From the NCBI GenBank assembly GCA_019449655.1, contig JAHQXD010000002.1, positions 166,793 to 230,792 of the forward strand: a DNA stretch of 64,000 nucleotides. The letters run 5' to 3'. Position 1 is the first letter of the stretch, and every line of letters begins with the position of its first letter. The position numbers and the translations under genes were made by a program. Below are positions 20,702-29,593 of this stretch, in pieces. The DNA comes from Ferrigenium straubiae (GTDB taxonomy: Bacteria > Pseudomonadota > Gammaproteobacteria > Burkholderiales > Gallionellaceae). The notes below the pieces were generated by a model. That model worked only from the letters and a program-made list of their open reading frames with translations. It ran no database searches and was not told where the DNA came from.

Positions 20702-23700
20702 CTACTGTATCAGTTCACGCCACGAAACGCGCTTTGCGGTACCGGATGAGGACACTGCTGTGGGCGTTTCCTTAGAAGTAATGCCGCCGCCGGTATCGGT
20801 AATGATGGTAATAACCTTGCCGGATTGTAAACGAATGGTATTCATCCCGGCTACCATGGCGCCTGAAGCCAGTTTTGAACCAACCGCCTGCGCAGCTGCG
20901 GTTTGCAGGTATTGCCCGGACTTGAAATCAAAGTTGTACAGGAAAGAATATCCTCCAACGTTGCAGGTATTGTTGCTGGGGACATTGGTTGCGACTGTCA
21001 GCGATCCCAGTTGCAGTTGTACATCCACGTTGACCCGCTCTCCCGGTGAGGTATTGTCGGGGTTAAGGTCAATATACCAACCGGCCTTGCTTGCCCAGTC
21101 TACCGGGTTGGTCGACGTAGTGCGCAATTTTTCACCGCTTGCGCCGGTGAAATCGCTCAGAATTTGCGCAACAAGCACCCCGCTGGCCCTTGCCTGACCG
21201 AGTCCTGTGCTCGACAGGTCATCCTTGATCGCATATACCGATTGCTGATCCGTATTCGACAAATCGGTCAACCCGAGATAACGGCCGGTACCCACTTGCA
21301 CCACTGCATAATCGACCCCGCCGTAGGGAACGACGGTAAGCTCGGGCTTGGTCGTGATGGGCTGGACACCGGCGCCATTGATCGCGCCCAGCTCCGCAAG
21401 CAGCAGGGCGGATCCAGCAACTGAAACCGGCGAGGCAGGCGGAGTGGCGCTGTCCAGGGTAAAGCGCCAGAGATTGCCGAGCAGGTCGCCGCCATAAAAA
21501 CGCTCGGCCGTATTGTCAGTCGATACGCTGACCCAGACGTTGATTTTTGCCAAGCCGCTGGGCGTGGTTGTATCACCCGTAGCAGTGCCGATCTTTTCCA
21601 GCAGTGCACCCGTGTTGGCGTTCAGTACGTAGAGGTAGCCCTGGCCATTCCCGGGCGAAATGTTGTTGTAGCCGGATGTTACAACGACCACCCATGTGCC
21701 ATCCTTGCGTTTGGTCACGACCGGGTTGCCGAAGCTGTAGCCCAAATCCGAATCTTCGGTAGTGGTGAAGTTCCACAGCGCCTTGGGCGTGGCAGGATTG
21801 GTGACGTCCAGCGCGTAATATCCCCTGCCGCCGGCATTTAAGCCGCCCACCAGAATGGTTTTCCACTGGGCGCCGGTGCAGGAGCTGGCTGGCGCATTCG
21901 GGCAGATATCGGCGACGGTCGGCGAACCGTCGACATAATAGCGATGGTTGGCGGAATAAGTTTTATCGGCCAGCCGGTAAAGATTGCTCATCACCATTGG
22001 CGGAACATATGCCCATTGTTCCTGGCCGGTATCGCCATTGAAGGCATGCAGCATGCCGTCGTTGGCTGCCACGTAGACCATAGGCGTGCGGCTGGCATGC
22101 AGGTATTTGAAGGTGCCGGAGGTCGCTTCTGGCCCGTAGTGGGTATCCACATACTCGAAAGGCGGTTTTTTGACATACACCGGCTGGGAGGTGACCATAT
22201 CGCCCAGCACATGGTCGCGGTCGCGATAGAGTGTCGCTTCATTGCCGTTCTGGCCGCGCAGGAAGTTGACCAGATTTTCCCCGGATGCCGCAGTTTGTTC
22301 GGCGGCTGTCAGCGCAGTGCATTGCGTCAGCAGTGCGGTTGGGGAGCACATACTGTTGAAATAAGCCTGTTCTGTGCCGCTCAGGCTGGCCCAGAGGAAA
22401 GGTTTCAGCTTGTTGGCAGTGCCGCCGTCGAAAGTATAAATCGTACGCGTATCGCTGCTTGCGCCTACCTTGAGATCCAGCAGCGGCTGTGCAGTCCATA
22501 CCGGGGTAGATGAAACAATACCCGTTATCGGATCGATAGTTTTGGCCTGCAAGTCGCCGTCCCAGAACACGGTACGGTACAAGGCGACAAACAGATAGTT
22601 ATCTCCGGCTACCGGCTCCAGGTTGCTGGTCGCGGCGGCGGCGGATGAGCCTGCTCGCGCAGTCACGCCGGCCAATGCGCTGCTGATGCCTGTCACCAGA
22701 GTAGCCGGGTCGCGTGCGCTGTAATATACGCCGCGGCCATTGACGGCGGCATGCCACAAATCGTCGACTCGTTCGGCACCAGTGTTCGCGATAGGGTCTG
22801 GCCAGTTTTTTGTGCCCTGCACGATGGCATTGTAGTCGGCCGAACCGCCGGACTTGTAGTTGTCGGCATAGCCCAGCGTACCGTCCACACCCAGTCCCAG
22901 GGTGAAGGTCGTCATGTGCTGCCGCGAATTGACATCGTCACCGCTGCCGGGGACGTTGTTCTCGCATACATCCACGCCGGCGCCGAGCGCGCCGGTACAG
23001 TTACCCAGCGCCGAGGTACGCAAGTCGGTCTGATAGTAATACATCGCCACGTCCGCCAGCGAGTCGCTGACCCCGCCGCTCCCTGCAGTACAGGTGGTCG
23101 CAGTGTAATTGTTCGCTGCCGATGCACCAGCTGCGGTGCAGGAGGTTACGATGGTCGGGCCGGTCGTTACCGTGTTGCAACTGGTGGTCACGTAGTTGTT
23201 CCCGGAGGAAGGTGCCGCAGGCGTACAGGATGCCACACCTGTGGCTGGTGAGATTACGGTGGTCGTGCAAGTGGTCTGCGTCCAGCTGTTGCCTGATGAA
23301 GCGGAGGCCGCTGTGCAGGAGGATACGTAAGTGGGGCCGGTGGTGGTCGTTTGGCAGGTGGTAGTACCGCCGCCCGATGAGCCCGGTGTGCAGGAACTTG
23401 TGCCGATCCAGCCAGTATCGGCGGTCTGGCAGGTGACGGTCTGGCCGTTGGTTGGCCCCGAGGGCGTGCAGGAGGAAACATTCACCCAGCCAGTATCGGC
23501 GGTCTGGCAGACCGTAGAACCTGATGGCGTGCAACTCGACACATTGCTCCATGTTATGGCGCCAGTCTGGCAATCCACCGCGGCCGAATTGCCGGTCCAG
23601 ACGTAAGTGCCGGAAGGACCGGTGTGTGTCGGCGTGCATGAGGCGGCAATGGTCCAGTTCTGTGTTATGCGGCATTGCGTGCGGTTGGTGCCGCTGTTGT

Positions 23701-25057
23701 CTGTTGTGCAGGACGATGTGGCGGACCAGCCCGTCCAGCTTGAGCCGGAATTGCTGGAGGTTCTCTGCTCCAGGGTGCCGACTATGCATTCATCGCGTTT
23801 TGAGCCGCCAGAATCCTCGGTGCAGGTGGATACTGCCGTCCAGTTATTCCACGTGGAGCCACTGTCAGCTGAATGCCTCGTATAAAGCTGCCCGGTAAGC
23901 TTCTGGATTGCACTGGTGCCCTGTTGGATCTGCTGGATGCGCTGCTGGATCTGTTGTGTCCGGTACTGAAGCTGGCTGGTGCTCTGGGATATCCGGCTCT
24001 GGCTCTGCTGGAGCTGGCTGGTGGATTTGGTGACGGTGGCGCCGTCGTTCATCGGCCGGGGTGCTGCGCCATCCTGCTGGCCGACGTTGGTGCTGCCATC
24101 GATCCGGTCCGGCCCGTAGGTGCCGGTTTCATTGTCGGTGTTCCAGTAGCCGTCGGTGGAGAGGATTGCGAAGTTTTGCTGGCAGGAGTATTGCACCGGG
24201 TCATTGGCACCAGTCAGCAGTTGTCCGGCGTAAATCCGCCCGGCCTTGGCAAGGGCGGGACGTAATGGGGTATAGCCTGGGGTGCCGGTTATATAGAGCT
24301 TGCTATACCACTTTTCCTTTTGGCCTGTCCCGTCACCCACAAAATCGAAATCACTAATTTTCAGGAAGCGATTATCGGTGGAATCGACGCCGGTATATCC
24401 GATGGTGGAGAAGCCGACGCGGAAATTGCTGTCGATATTCTTGAAAGCGAGTCCCGCTGCCGATTTCATGGTGTGCATGCGGTCGCGGTAATAAGTGTAC
24501 CAATTGGCAAAATTTTGCCGTTCGTCCGTACCACCCGGACCGGAAGTGCTGTTGACAGTCACTTTGGTATAACTGGTGTCGGCATAGCAGGTGCCGCGCG
24601 CCGGCGTAGCGGGTGATGCGCCGGTATATTTATAATAATAGGCTGCCTGATCGGCGCTGTCATTGCCGGTTCTGAACTGGGTGGACAGGTTTTTGGTGGC
24701 TGTGCCGCTGAAGCCGCTGACCAGGGCGGCAGTGAATACGGAATCCGGAAATGAGGAGCGATCGGCATTAACCGGCAGAGCATAGGTGATGTTTGGGTTG
24801 TAGTAGACGCCGTTATAGAGGTAATTCCGATAGCAAAATTTGCTTTTGTTGTTGTTCACGGAATCGGGCAGGTATTCCCAGTCCATGCTGCCCGAGTCGT
24901 CCAGGATGAATATGATGTTGGGCTTCACGGGGGTGCTGCCCGACGAGGCCATCGGTGAATTGGCAATATCTGTCGCTGCGGCCTGGGCGGTCGCACCCAA
25001 GCTGGTTGCTGCGAACAGCAATGATGTTTGCATAATACGTTTGGCAGCGGTTTTCAT
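20702..25057 (-). CDS. pilY1: Type IV pilus tip/assembly protein PilY1 with cysteine-repeat insert
   Basis: PilY1 is a tip-located adhesin and assembly factor for type IV pili. The ATG at 25057 follows AGGAGG by 5 nt, giving 1451 aa with a Sec signal (ends ...ATAQAAA). A von Willebrand A domain starts at about residue 48 with MIDAS DDSGSMDW. The C-terminal half is the PilY1 beta-propeller (YVAANDGMLHAFNGDTGQEQWAYVPP, GYYALDVTNPATPKALW). Between them is a Gln-rich coiled-coil-like stretch (about 340-390) and a run of roughly nine Cys/Thr/Ser repeats of the type SSCTP...TCQT (about 392-657), which I do not recognise from typical PilY1. It is the last gene of the minor-pilin operon. Confidence 0.93.
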   Translation of the reverse strand: MKTAAKRIMQTSLLFAATSLGATAQAAATDIANSPMASSGSTPVKPNIIFILDDSGSMDWEYLPDSVNNNKSKFCYRNYLYNGVYYNPNITYALPVNADRSSFPDSVFTAALVSGFSGTATKNLSTQFRTGNDSADQAAYYYKYTGASPATPARGTCYADTSYTKVTVNSTSGPGGTDERQNFANWYTYYRDRMHTMKSAAGLAFKNIDSNFRVGFSTIGYTGVDSTDNRFLKISDFDFVGDGTGQKEKWYSKLYITGTPGYTPLRPALAKAGRIYAGQLLTGANDPVQYSCQQNFAILSTDGYWNTDNETGTYGPDRIDGSTNVGQQDGAAPRPMNDGATVTKSTSQLQQSQSRISQSTSQLQYRTQQIQQRIQQIQQGTSAIQKLTGQLYTRHSADSGSTWNNWTAVSTCTEDSGGSKRDECIVGTLEQRTSSNSGSSWTGWSATSSCTTDNSGTNRTQCRITQNWTIAASCTPTHTGPSGTYVWTGNSAAVDCQTGAITWSNVSSCTPSGSTVCQTADTGWVNVSSCTPSGPTNGQTVTCQTADTGWIGTSSCTPGSSGGGTTTCQTTTTGPTYVSSCTAASASSGNSWTQTTCTTTVISPATGVASCTPAAPSSGNNYVTTSCNTVTTGPTIVTSCTAAGASAANNYTATTCTAGSGGVSDSLADVAMYYYQTDLRTSALGNCTGALGAGVDVCENNVPGSGDDVNSRQHMTTFTLGLGVDGTLGYADNYKSGGSADYNAIVQGTKNWPDPIANTGAERVDDLWHAAVNGRGVYYSARDPATLVTGISSALAGVTARAGSSAAAATSNLEPVAGDNYLFVALYRTVFWDGDLQAKTIDPITGIVSSTPVWTAQPLLDLKVGASSDTRTIYTFDGGTANKLKPFLWASLSGTEQAYFNSMCSPTALLTQCTALTAAEQTAASGENLVNFLRGQNGNEATLYRDRDHVLGDMVTSQPVYVKKPPFEYVDTHYGPEATSGTFKYLHASRTPMVYVAANDGMLHAFNGDTGQEQWAYVPPMVMSNLYRLADKTYSANHRYYVDGSPTVADICPNAPASSCTGAQWKTILVGGLNAGGRGYYALDVTNPATPKALWNFTTTEDSDLGYSFGNPVVTKRKDGTWVVVVTSGYNNISPGNGQGYLYVLNANTGALLEKIGTATGDTTTPSGLAKINVWVSVSTDNTAERFYGGDLLGNLWRFTLDSATPPASPVSVAGSALLLAELGAINGAGVQPITTKPELTVVPYGGVDYAVVQVGTGRYLGLTDLSNTDQQSVYAIKDDLSSTGLGQARASGVLVAQILSDFTGASGEKLRTTSTNPVDWASKAGWYIDLNPDNTSPGERVNVDVQLQLGSLTVATNVPSNNTCNVGGYSFLYNFDFKSGQYLQTAAAQAVGSKLASGAMVAGMNTIRLQSGKVITIITDTGGGITSKETPTAVSSSGTAKRVSWRELIQ

Positions 25058-25079
25058 GATCGCCTCCTGATGTGGCACA

Positions 25080-25784
25080 TTAGAAATGGACGATGGTTTC
25101 AACATAACTGGTGGTATTGCGCGGCCCCCGAATACGAGTGGTGACGCGGTAATATTCCACTTCGGCAGTGCCGCTTAACCCGCCCTTGCCGGTGTAGTCT
25201 TTCGCGCCCGAACTTGTTCCGGCAACAACGGTGGCGGTGGAGGCGCAGTTGTTCGGCAGCCCGGTGCTTGGGCAGAGGCGATGGATAATGTATCTGGCCT
25301 CGTATCCTGCCGCGTTGGCTGGAATCAATGCGGCGGGCTGCACACAAGCAGTTGCCGTGCCGTTTGCTACGGCGTTGTTGCAATTGTTGCCGTCCCAGTC
25401 AACCAGCGAACGGGCCGGGTTGCCACTATTGCCAGTCATGTCCAGGGTTTCCTGACTGGTGGCGTAATAGCCGTTGGCAGGATCGTCGCTTTGCGAGGCG
25501 ACGACGCCCGCAATACCGGTCAACCAGGTTATGGCGGCCTCTGTCCCTGCATCGCCAGCCAGTGCAGCGCCCTGTTTGAACGCCATGTTGCCGGCTACGA
25601 TATTGCCGGTGTCCACCGACCGTACCAGCGCGATCGCAGCCAGGGTCATGGCAACCAATACGATGAGGGTGATGATTAACACCACTCCCTTTTGTTGTTT
25701 TGGCGGCGGTGTGCCAGCGCAACCGGCAGTCTGTCCAGCCATGCTTTGCGCATGGATGTCTTTGTGGAGAGTAAGGACGAGCAT
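25080..25784 (-). CDS. pilX: Type IV pilus minor protein PilX
   Basis: PilX is a minor pseudopilin of the priming complex at the pilus tip. The start at 25784 is preferred: GGGAGG lies 6 nt upstream and the ATG overlaps the pilW stop (TAATG), giving 234 aa. A PilX N-terminal helix follows a Lys-Gln-Lys-Gly site (QKGVVLIITLIVLVAMTLAAIAL). The rest is the variable globular domain with several cysteines. It lies 22 bp ahead of pilY1. Confidence 0.88.
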   Translation of the reverse strand: MLVLTLHKDIHAQSMAGQTAGCAGTPPPKQQKGVVLIITLIVLVAMTLAAIALVRSVDTGNIVAGNMAFKQGAALAGDAGTEAAITWLTGIAGVVASQSDDPANGYYATSQETLDMTGNSGNPARSLVDWDGNNCNNAVANGTATACVQPAALIPANAAGYEARYIIHRLCPSTGLPNNCASTATVVAGTSSGAKDYTGKGGLSGTAEVEYYRVTTRIRGPRNTTSYVETIVHF

Positions 25785-26863
25785 TACACACCTCCCCAAA
25801 TTGTGTTGCGCAGCGGCACAACGGTTTCAAAGGTCTTGTAGCGATAGCATCGCCAATTGGCATCTGCAGCAAGGCTGATAGTGCCGCCCGTCCAGGTTGG
25901 GCCGGCAGTGGTGGTGTTGCAAATGCCGGTAGCGGGATCAGGTTTCTCAATCAACCCACTGCGCGCCACCAAGGCGAAGCGCAATGCATAAATTCGGTTG
26001 ATATCGCCTGCATCGCCAGTCGTTCCGCTTGCGTCAGCATCGATCATGGTCGCGCTCCATGTGTCGACACGGGCATCGGTTTGTGCGCCGGCACGGGTAT
26101 CAAAGCCGTATTCAGCTTGTATGCTGACTATATCGGGCGCGAGGATTTGTGAGGTGTTGGTGTTGGTCGCGGATGAATAATCGGTGAATACCAGATTGCT
26201 GTTGGCGTCGATGGAGTAAGTATGCGACATCAAGCTGCCGACATCCATCAACAACGCATCTGTCGAATAGCCTGCGGCAGGGAAAATGGCCGAATTGCCA
26301 TTCCAGCTGCCTGCTGCATGGAGGATTGGGTTGAGGACGGGGTTGGTGTTGTCTACCTGAAACAACGTGCAATTCGGCGGTGTAGCTGCTTCGTATGCTA
26401 TGAGCAAATCGCCTTGCGCAATTCCGAGCGTGGCGTTGGTGTTGAATTGGGTGGATGCCTGGGTATGTATGGATATGACCCTGATAGGCACGCTCCAGCT
26501 CGATTTATTTCCGGAGAGGATGGTGATGCTGTCGGGCAGGCCGCCAGCACCGTTGGCGATGGTGGCAGGAGATAAGACCAATGAGGGCAGCGCCGTACCA
26601 TTAAAAGACCTGTTTAAGGCGCAGCCGGTGGCGTCGGCAAAACCATACCCGGCCATGCGCGCGTCGCGTTCGATGGTATAGAGGCCGATACCCCCGTTGG
26701 TTTGCGCGTCCGAGCCGCTGGTGGTAGTGCGCTTTTGCCCTTCAAAGTTGGCAAATACCTGCATGACGATTATGGTGCCGATCAAGCCGATGACCATGCC
26801 GACCATGATTTCAACCATGCTGAAACCGGTAATGTGGCGCCTGTTGGGCTGATGTGAGGGCAT
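25784..26863 (-). CDS. pilW: Type IV pilus minor pilin PilW
   Basis: PilW belongs to the PilVWX-FimT priming complex. The 359-aa protein has the prepilin peptidase site in HITGFSMVEIMVGMVIGLIG (cleavage after Gly, methylatable Met/Phe, Glu5), then a large pilin-like domain. The length fits the PilW family. It is coupled to pilX by TAATG and follows pilV by 16 bp. Confidence 0.9.
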   Translation of the reverse strand: MPSHQPNRRHITGFSMVEIMVGMVIGLIGTIIVMQVFANFEGQKRTTTSGSDAQTNGGIGLYTIERDARMAGYGFADATGCALNRSFNGTALPSLVLSPATIANGAGGLPDSITILSGNKSSWSVPIRVISIHTQASTQFNTNATLGIAQGDLLIAYEAATPPNCTLFQVDNTNPVLNPILHAAGSWNGNSAIFPAAGYSTDALLMDVGSLMSHTYSIDANSNLVFTDYSSATNTNTSQILAPDIVSIQAEYGFDTRAGAQTDARVDTWSATMIDADASGTTGDAGDINRIYALRFALVARSGLIEKPDPATGICNTTTAGPTWTGGTISLAADANWRCYRYKTFETVVPLRNTIWGGV

Positions 26864-26879
26864 GAAAGATCTCTTCGGG

Positions 26880-27317
26880 CTAGTTATTCACCACGGCAAT
26901 GGCGGTGTAGTTGTGGGCAACGGCCTCATTCGGCGCTTGCCAGAATACGGTAATGGTGGCGTTGTTACTGGCATCGATGGCAATGGTCGGAGCGTTTGCC
27001 GCTACACCGGAGACGCCCGGCAGGGCTTGTGCCACAGAGTTTGCCCATGTGGCGTAACTGGCTCCGGCGGGGCTGCTGAAGTTTGCCACCAGGGTTGCAT
27101 TGGTTTTATCGCTTGCCCACATTTGCCCGATGACCTGATTGACCAGCAAACTGGCATCGATACGATACTTGGCGGCGGCGACATTTTTGATTGAAGCGGC
27201 CTGCAGGCCGATAATCGCCAGAATCCCGATTGCGAAGAGCAGGATCGAGATCAATGCTTCCAGCACCACGGAACCTTGCTGTGTTGAGCGCATCGTTTTC
27301 AGGGCGGCTTTCCTCAT
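26880..27317 (-). CDS. pilV: Type IV pilus minor pilin PilV
   Basis: Minor pseudopilin of the tip complex. The 145-aa protein begins with a short leader and the class III signal QQGSVVLEALISILLFAIGILAIIGLQ, typical of PilV (Glu5 present). It lies 6 bp after fimT and before pilW. Confidence 0.9.
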   Translation of the reverse strand: MRKAALKTMRSTQQGSVVLEALISILLFAIGILAIIGLQAASIKNVAAAKYRIDASLLVNQVIGQMWASDKTNATLVANFSSPAGASYATWANSVAQALPGVSGVAANAPTIAIDASNNATITVFWQAPNEAVAHNYTAIAVVNN

Positions 27318-27323
27318 GGTGAT

Positions 27324-27944
27324 TTAAGAGCATCCCTGTGGGTTGGCAGCAAGAGCAAGAGCGGGGTCGCACATCCGGGTTTGGCCCCCGGTTCCGATAA
27401 CGATAACCATGCGGCGCACGCCTGCGTTGGCCGCATTGGTGACATCGACGCGGGTGATATCGTCGTTGTTTGCCGTGCCGTCCGGGTTGAGCGCGGGGAC
27501 TCGGCCCATGCCGTCAAAAGTAACTCCGGCCGGCAACCCTGCACCGGCAGCAAGCGTAGCGCTGAAGTGTTCGGCCGGTATCGGGGAGGGCAGGGCGGCT
27601 ACGCTGACGCCCGCGCGGGCATTCACTCCACCCTCACTGCCGCTGCGGCTTTGCACGGTGTCGGCAGCAGCGCAGGGGCTGGCGGTCACGTTCAGGCACA
27701 CCGTCCATGCTACCTTGCCCCCGGCATCGGTCAGGTTAAAGCGCACATTGGTGTTGCGCCGCACCGCTTCGGTACGGGCAATCTGCAAGCCGTTCTGGAC
27801 GGATTCGGCCGCGGTGCGGGTCTGGGTATTCTGTATCCACAGGCTAAAGGATGGTGCGCCTATAACCATCAGCAAAGAAATGATGACTATGCCGATCATT
27901 AGTTCGATCAGCGTCACCCCGCCTTGTTTGCCCGGAATTAACAT
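27324..27944 (-). CDS. fimT: Minor pilin FimT/GspH family
   Basis: FimT is a pilus-assembly minor pilin; some FimT proteins bind DNA during uptake. The 206-aa protein has the prepilin signal KQGGVTLIELMIGIVIISLLMV and the GspH/FimT domain (ARTEAVRRNTNVRFNL). Its ATG overlaps the pilE stop by 7 bp. The C-terminal tail is not obviously the Arg-rich DNA-binding type. Confidence 0.88.
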   Translation of the reverse strand: MLIPGKQGGVTLIELMIGIVIISLLMVIGAPSFSLWIQNTQTRTAAESVQNGLQIARTEAVRRNTNVRFNLTDAGGKVAWTVCLNVTASPCAAADTVQSRSGSEGGVNARAGVSVAALPSPIPAEHFSATLAAGAGLPAGVTFDGMGRVPALNPDGTANNDDITRVDVTNAANAGVRRMVIVIGTGGQTRMCDPALALAANPQGCS

Positions 27945-28375
27945 GCGCCACCCTTCTTGGTGACCCAGCAGCTGATCGGTTCGGCGCCCCAGTCAGCCGA
28001 TGGAACGTCAGTCGTTATTTTGGCGTTGTTTTGATCGATGGTATAAACAAAGCCGTCCGTGCCTTGAGCGGCAATGCCGGCGGCTGTTACCGTAAATGCC
28101 GAAGCTGTCAGGGTCGGGCAGGTGTAAGTAAAATATTTGGTGCCTGAAGGGAGTGGCGCAACGGTGCCTGCAGCGCAGCCGCCCACGTAAGTCCGGTTGT
28201 CCTGGTAATACTGCTCAAGCTTTACCCGCATCGCAGCCAGTTCGGTCATCGCCTCCGTCAATTTGCCGCGCAGCACATAATCGCCGTAAGCGGGAATACC
28301 GATGCTCGCCAGGATGGCGATAACTACAACGACGATCATCAGTTCGACCAGGGTAAAGCCTTTTTGCGTTTTCAT
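27938..28375 (-). CDS. pilE: Type IV pilin PilE
   Basis: The 145-aa protein has the classic prepilin signal KGFTLVELMIVVVVIAILASIGIPAYGDYV (Gly-Phe cleavage, Glu5), a helix, and a Cys pair near the end (ISCWVTKKGGAC) for the D-loop. It heads the pilE-fimT-pilV-pilW-pilX-pilY1 run. It may be a minor PilE rather than the major fibre subunit, since such clusters often carry one and pilA can lie elsewhere. AGGAG precedes the ATG. Confidence 0.88.
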   Translation of the reverse strand: MKTQKGFTLVELMIVVVVIAILASIGIPAYGDYVLRGKLTEAMTELAAMRVKLEQYYQDNRTYVGGCAAGTVAPLPSGTKYFTYTCPTLTASAFTVTAAGIAAQGTDGFVYTIDQNNAKITTDVPSADWGAEPISCWVTKKGGAC

Positions 28376-28515
28376 ACGTTCTCCTTTGGGCGTGCATAGT
28401 AGGGGGCGTATTTAATGGTTTCTATCCGAAACCGACCAAAGGCTAAGGCTTCCTGACAGGCGGCGTGTCAATTCCGATGAGCGCGTGGCTCGGAGGCGGG
28501 AATTATCCGGGGGTA

Positions 28516-29439
28516 TCAGCGCCTGCTTTTCGGAATGGGGTGGAGGACCTTATTGGCATCTTCCAGCAGAAATTCTTTGAATGCCGCTGCGGCGCTGGAC
28601 AGGCGCTTGTTGCTGCGGTGCGCGACGAACCAGTGGCGCAGCAGGGGGAAGTGCTCGACATTGAGCATGGCAAGCCGCCTGGTTTCCAGTTCCAGTTCGA
28701 TGCTGTGCAGCGACAGGATGCCGAGGCCCATGCCTGCCTGCACGGCCTGTTTGATGGCTTCGTTGGTTTCCACTTCCATGCCGATGCGAGGCTGGATTTG
28801 ATGCTCCGCGAAGACGCGCTCCATGGCGCTACGCGTGCCGGAGCCCGGTTCGCGCGACAGGAAGGTTTCCTGTGCGAGTTGCGCGAGTTTGACGCGCTTG
28901 AGCCTGGCGAGCGGGTGATCGGGCGCGGCGATCACCACCAGCGGGTTATCCATGAACGATTCCGCGCTGATGTCCAGACCTTCGGGCGGGCGCCCCATGA
29001 TGGCGAGGTCGGTGCTGTTGTCGGCAAGCTGCTTGAGCACGGCATCGCGGTTGGCGACCTGCAGGATCACGTTGATATGGGGATGCTGCTTGCAGAATTT
29101 CGCCAGCAGCCGCGGGGCGAAAGAGTTGGCGGTGTTGACCACCGACAGGGTGAGCCTGCCCTGCTCCAGCCCCTTCATTTCATCGAACACCGTTTGCATC
29201 TCGGCAAGCTGTTGCGTGATGTTGCGGCTGTAGTGGAAAAGCTCGCGGCCGGCTTCGGTGAGAAAGACTTTCTTGCCCATCTGTTCGAACAGCGGCAGGC
29301 CGATATTTCCCTCCAACTGCTTGATTTGCATGGACACTGCCGGTTGCGATAGGTATAGTTCCTCGGCGGCGCGCGAGTAGTTCAGATGGCTGGCCACCTT
29401 TTCGAAGACCTGAAGCTGGCGCAGGGTGATGTGGAGCAT
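28516..29439 (-). CDS. cbbR: LysR-family regulator CbbR
   Basis: CbbR activates Calvin-cycle operons in response to metabolites such as RuBP or NADPH. The 307-aa protein has an N-terminal winged HTH (LRQLQVFEKVASHLNYSRAAEELYLSQPAVSMQIKQLE) and the LysR substrate-binding domain (LARLKRVKLAQLAQETFLSREPGSGTRSAMERVF). It is divergent from cbbM with a 154-bp intergenic region, the standard arrangement. Confidence 0.93.
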   Translation of the reverse strand: MLHITLRQLQVFEKVASHLNYSRAAEELYLSQPAVSMQIKQLEGNIGLPLFEQMGKKVFLTEAGRELFHYSRNITQQLAEMQTVFDEMKGLEQGRLTLSVVNTANSFAPRLLAKFCKQHPHINVILQVANRDAVLKQLADNSTDLAIMGRPPEGLDISAESFMDNPLVVIAAPDHPLARLKRVKLAQLAQETFLSREPGSGTRSAMERVFAEHQIQPRIGMEVETNEAIKQAVQAGMGLGILSLHSIELELETRRLAMLNVEHFPLLRHWFVAHRSNKRLSSAAAAFKEFLLEDANKVLHPIPKSRR

Positions 29440-29479
29440 GGCGCAGGGTGTGAAGGGGATGGCGCGATTATAGCAATCT

Positions 29480-29530
29480 ATAAGAAATATTTATTGTGTT
29501 TATAAAGACAATTGACTGTTGTTTATATGT
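29480..29530. promoter_or_regulatory. Putative CbbR operator in the cbbR-cbbM intergenic region
   Basis: ATAAGAAATATTTAT (29480-29494) contains the LysR T-N11-A motif with inverted arms ATAA/TTAT. Downstream, ATAAA and TTTAT flank the AT-rich segment at 29502-29526 and give a second T-N11-A. The two AT-rich sites lie between the divergent starts. Confidence 0.55.
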
Positions 29531-29593
29531 GGATGCCTCTATAGTGATCACCATTGCAACTTGAAACACATCGTCATTACAGGAGAAAAAGCC

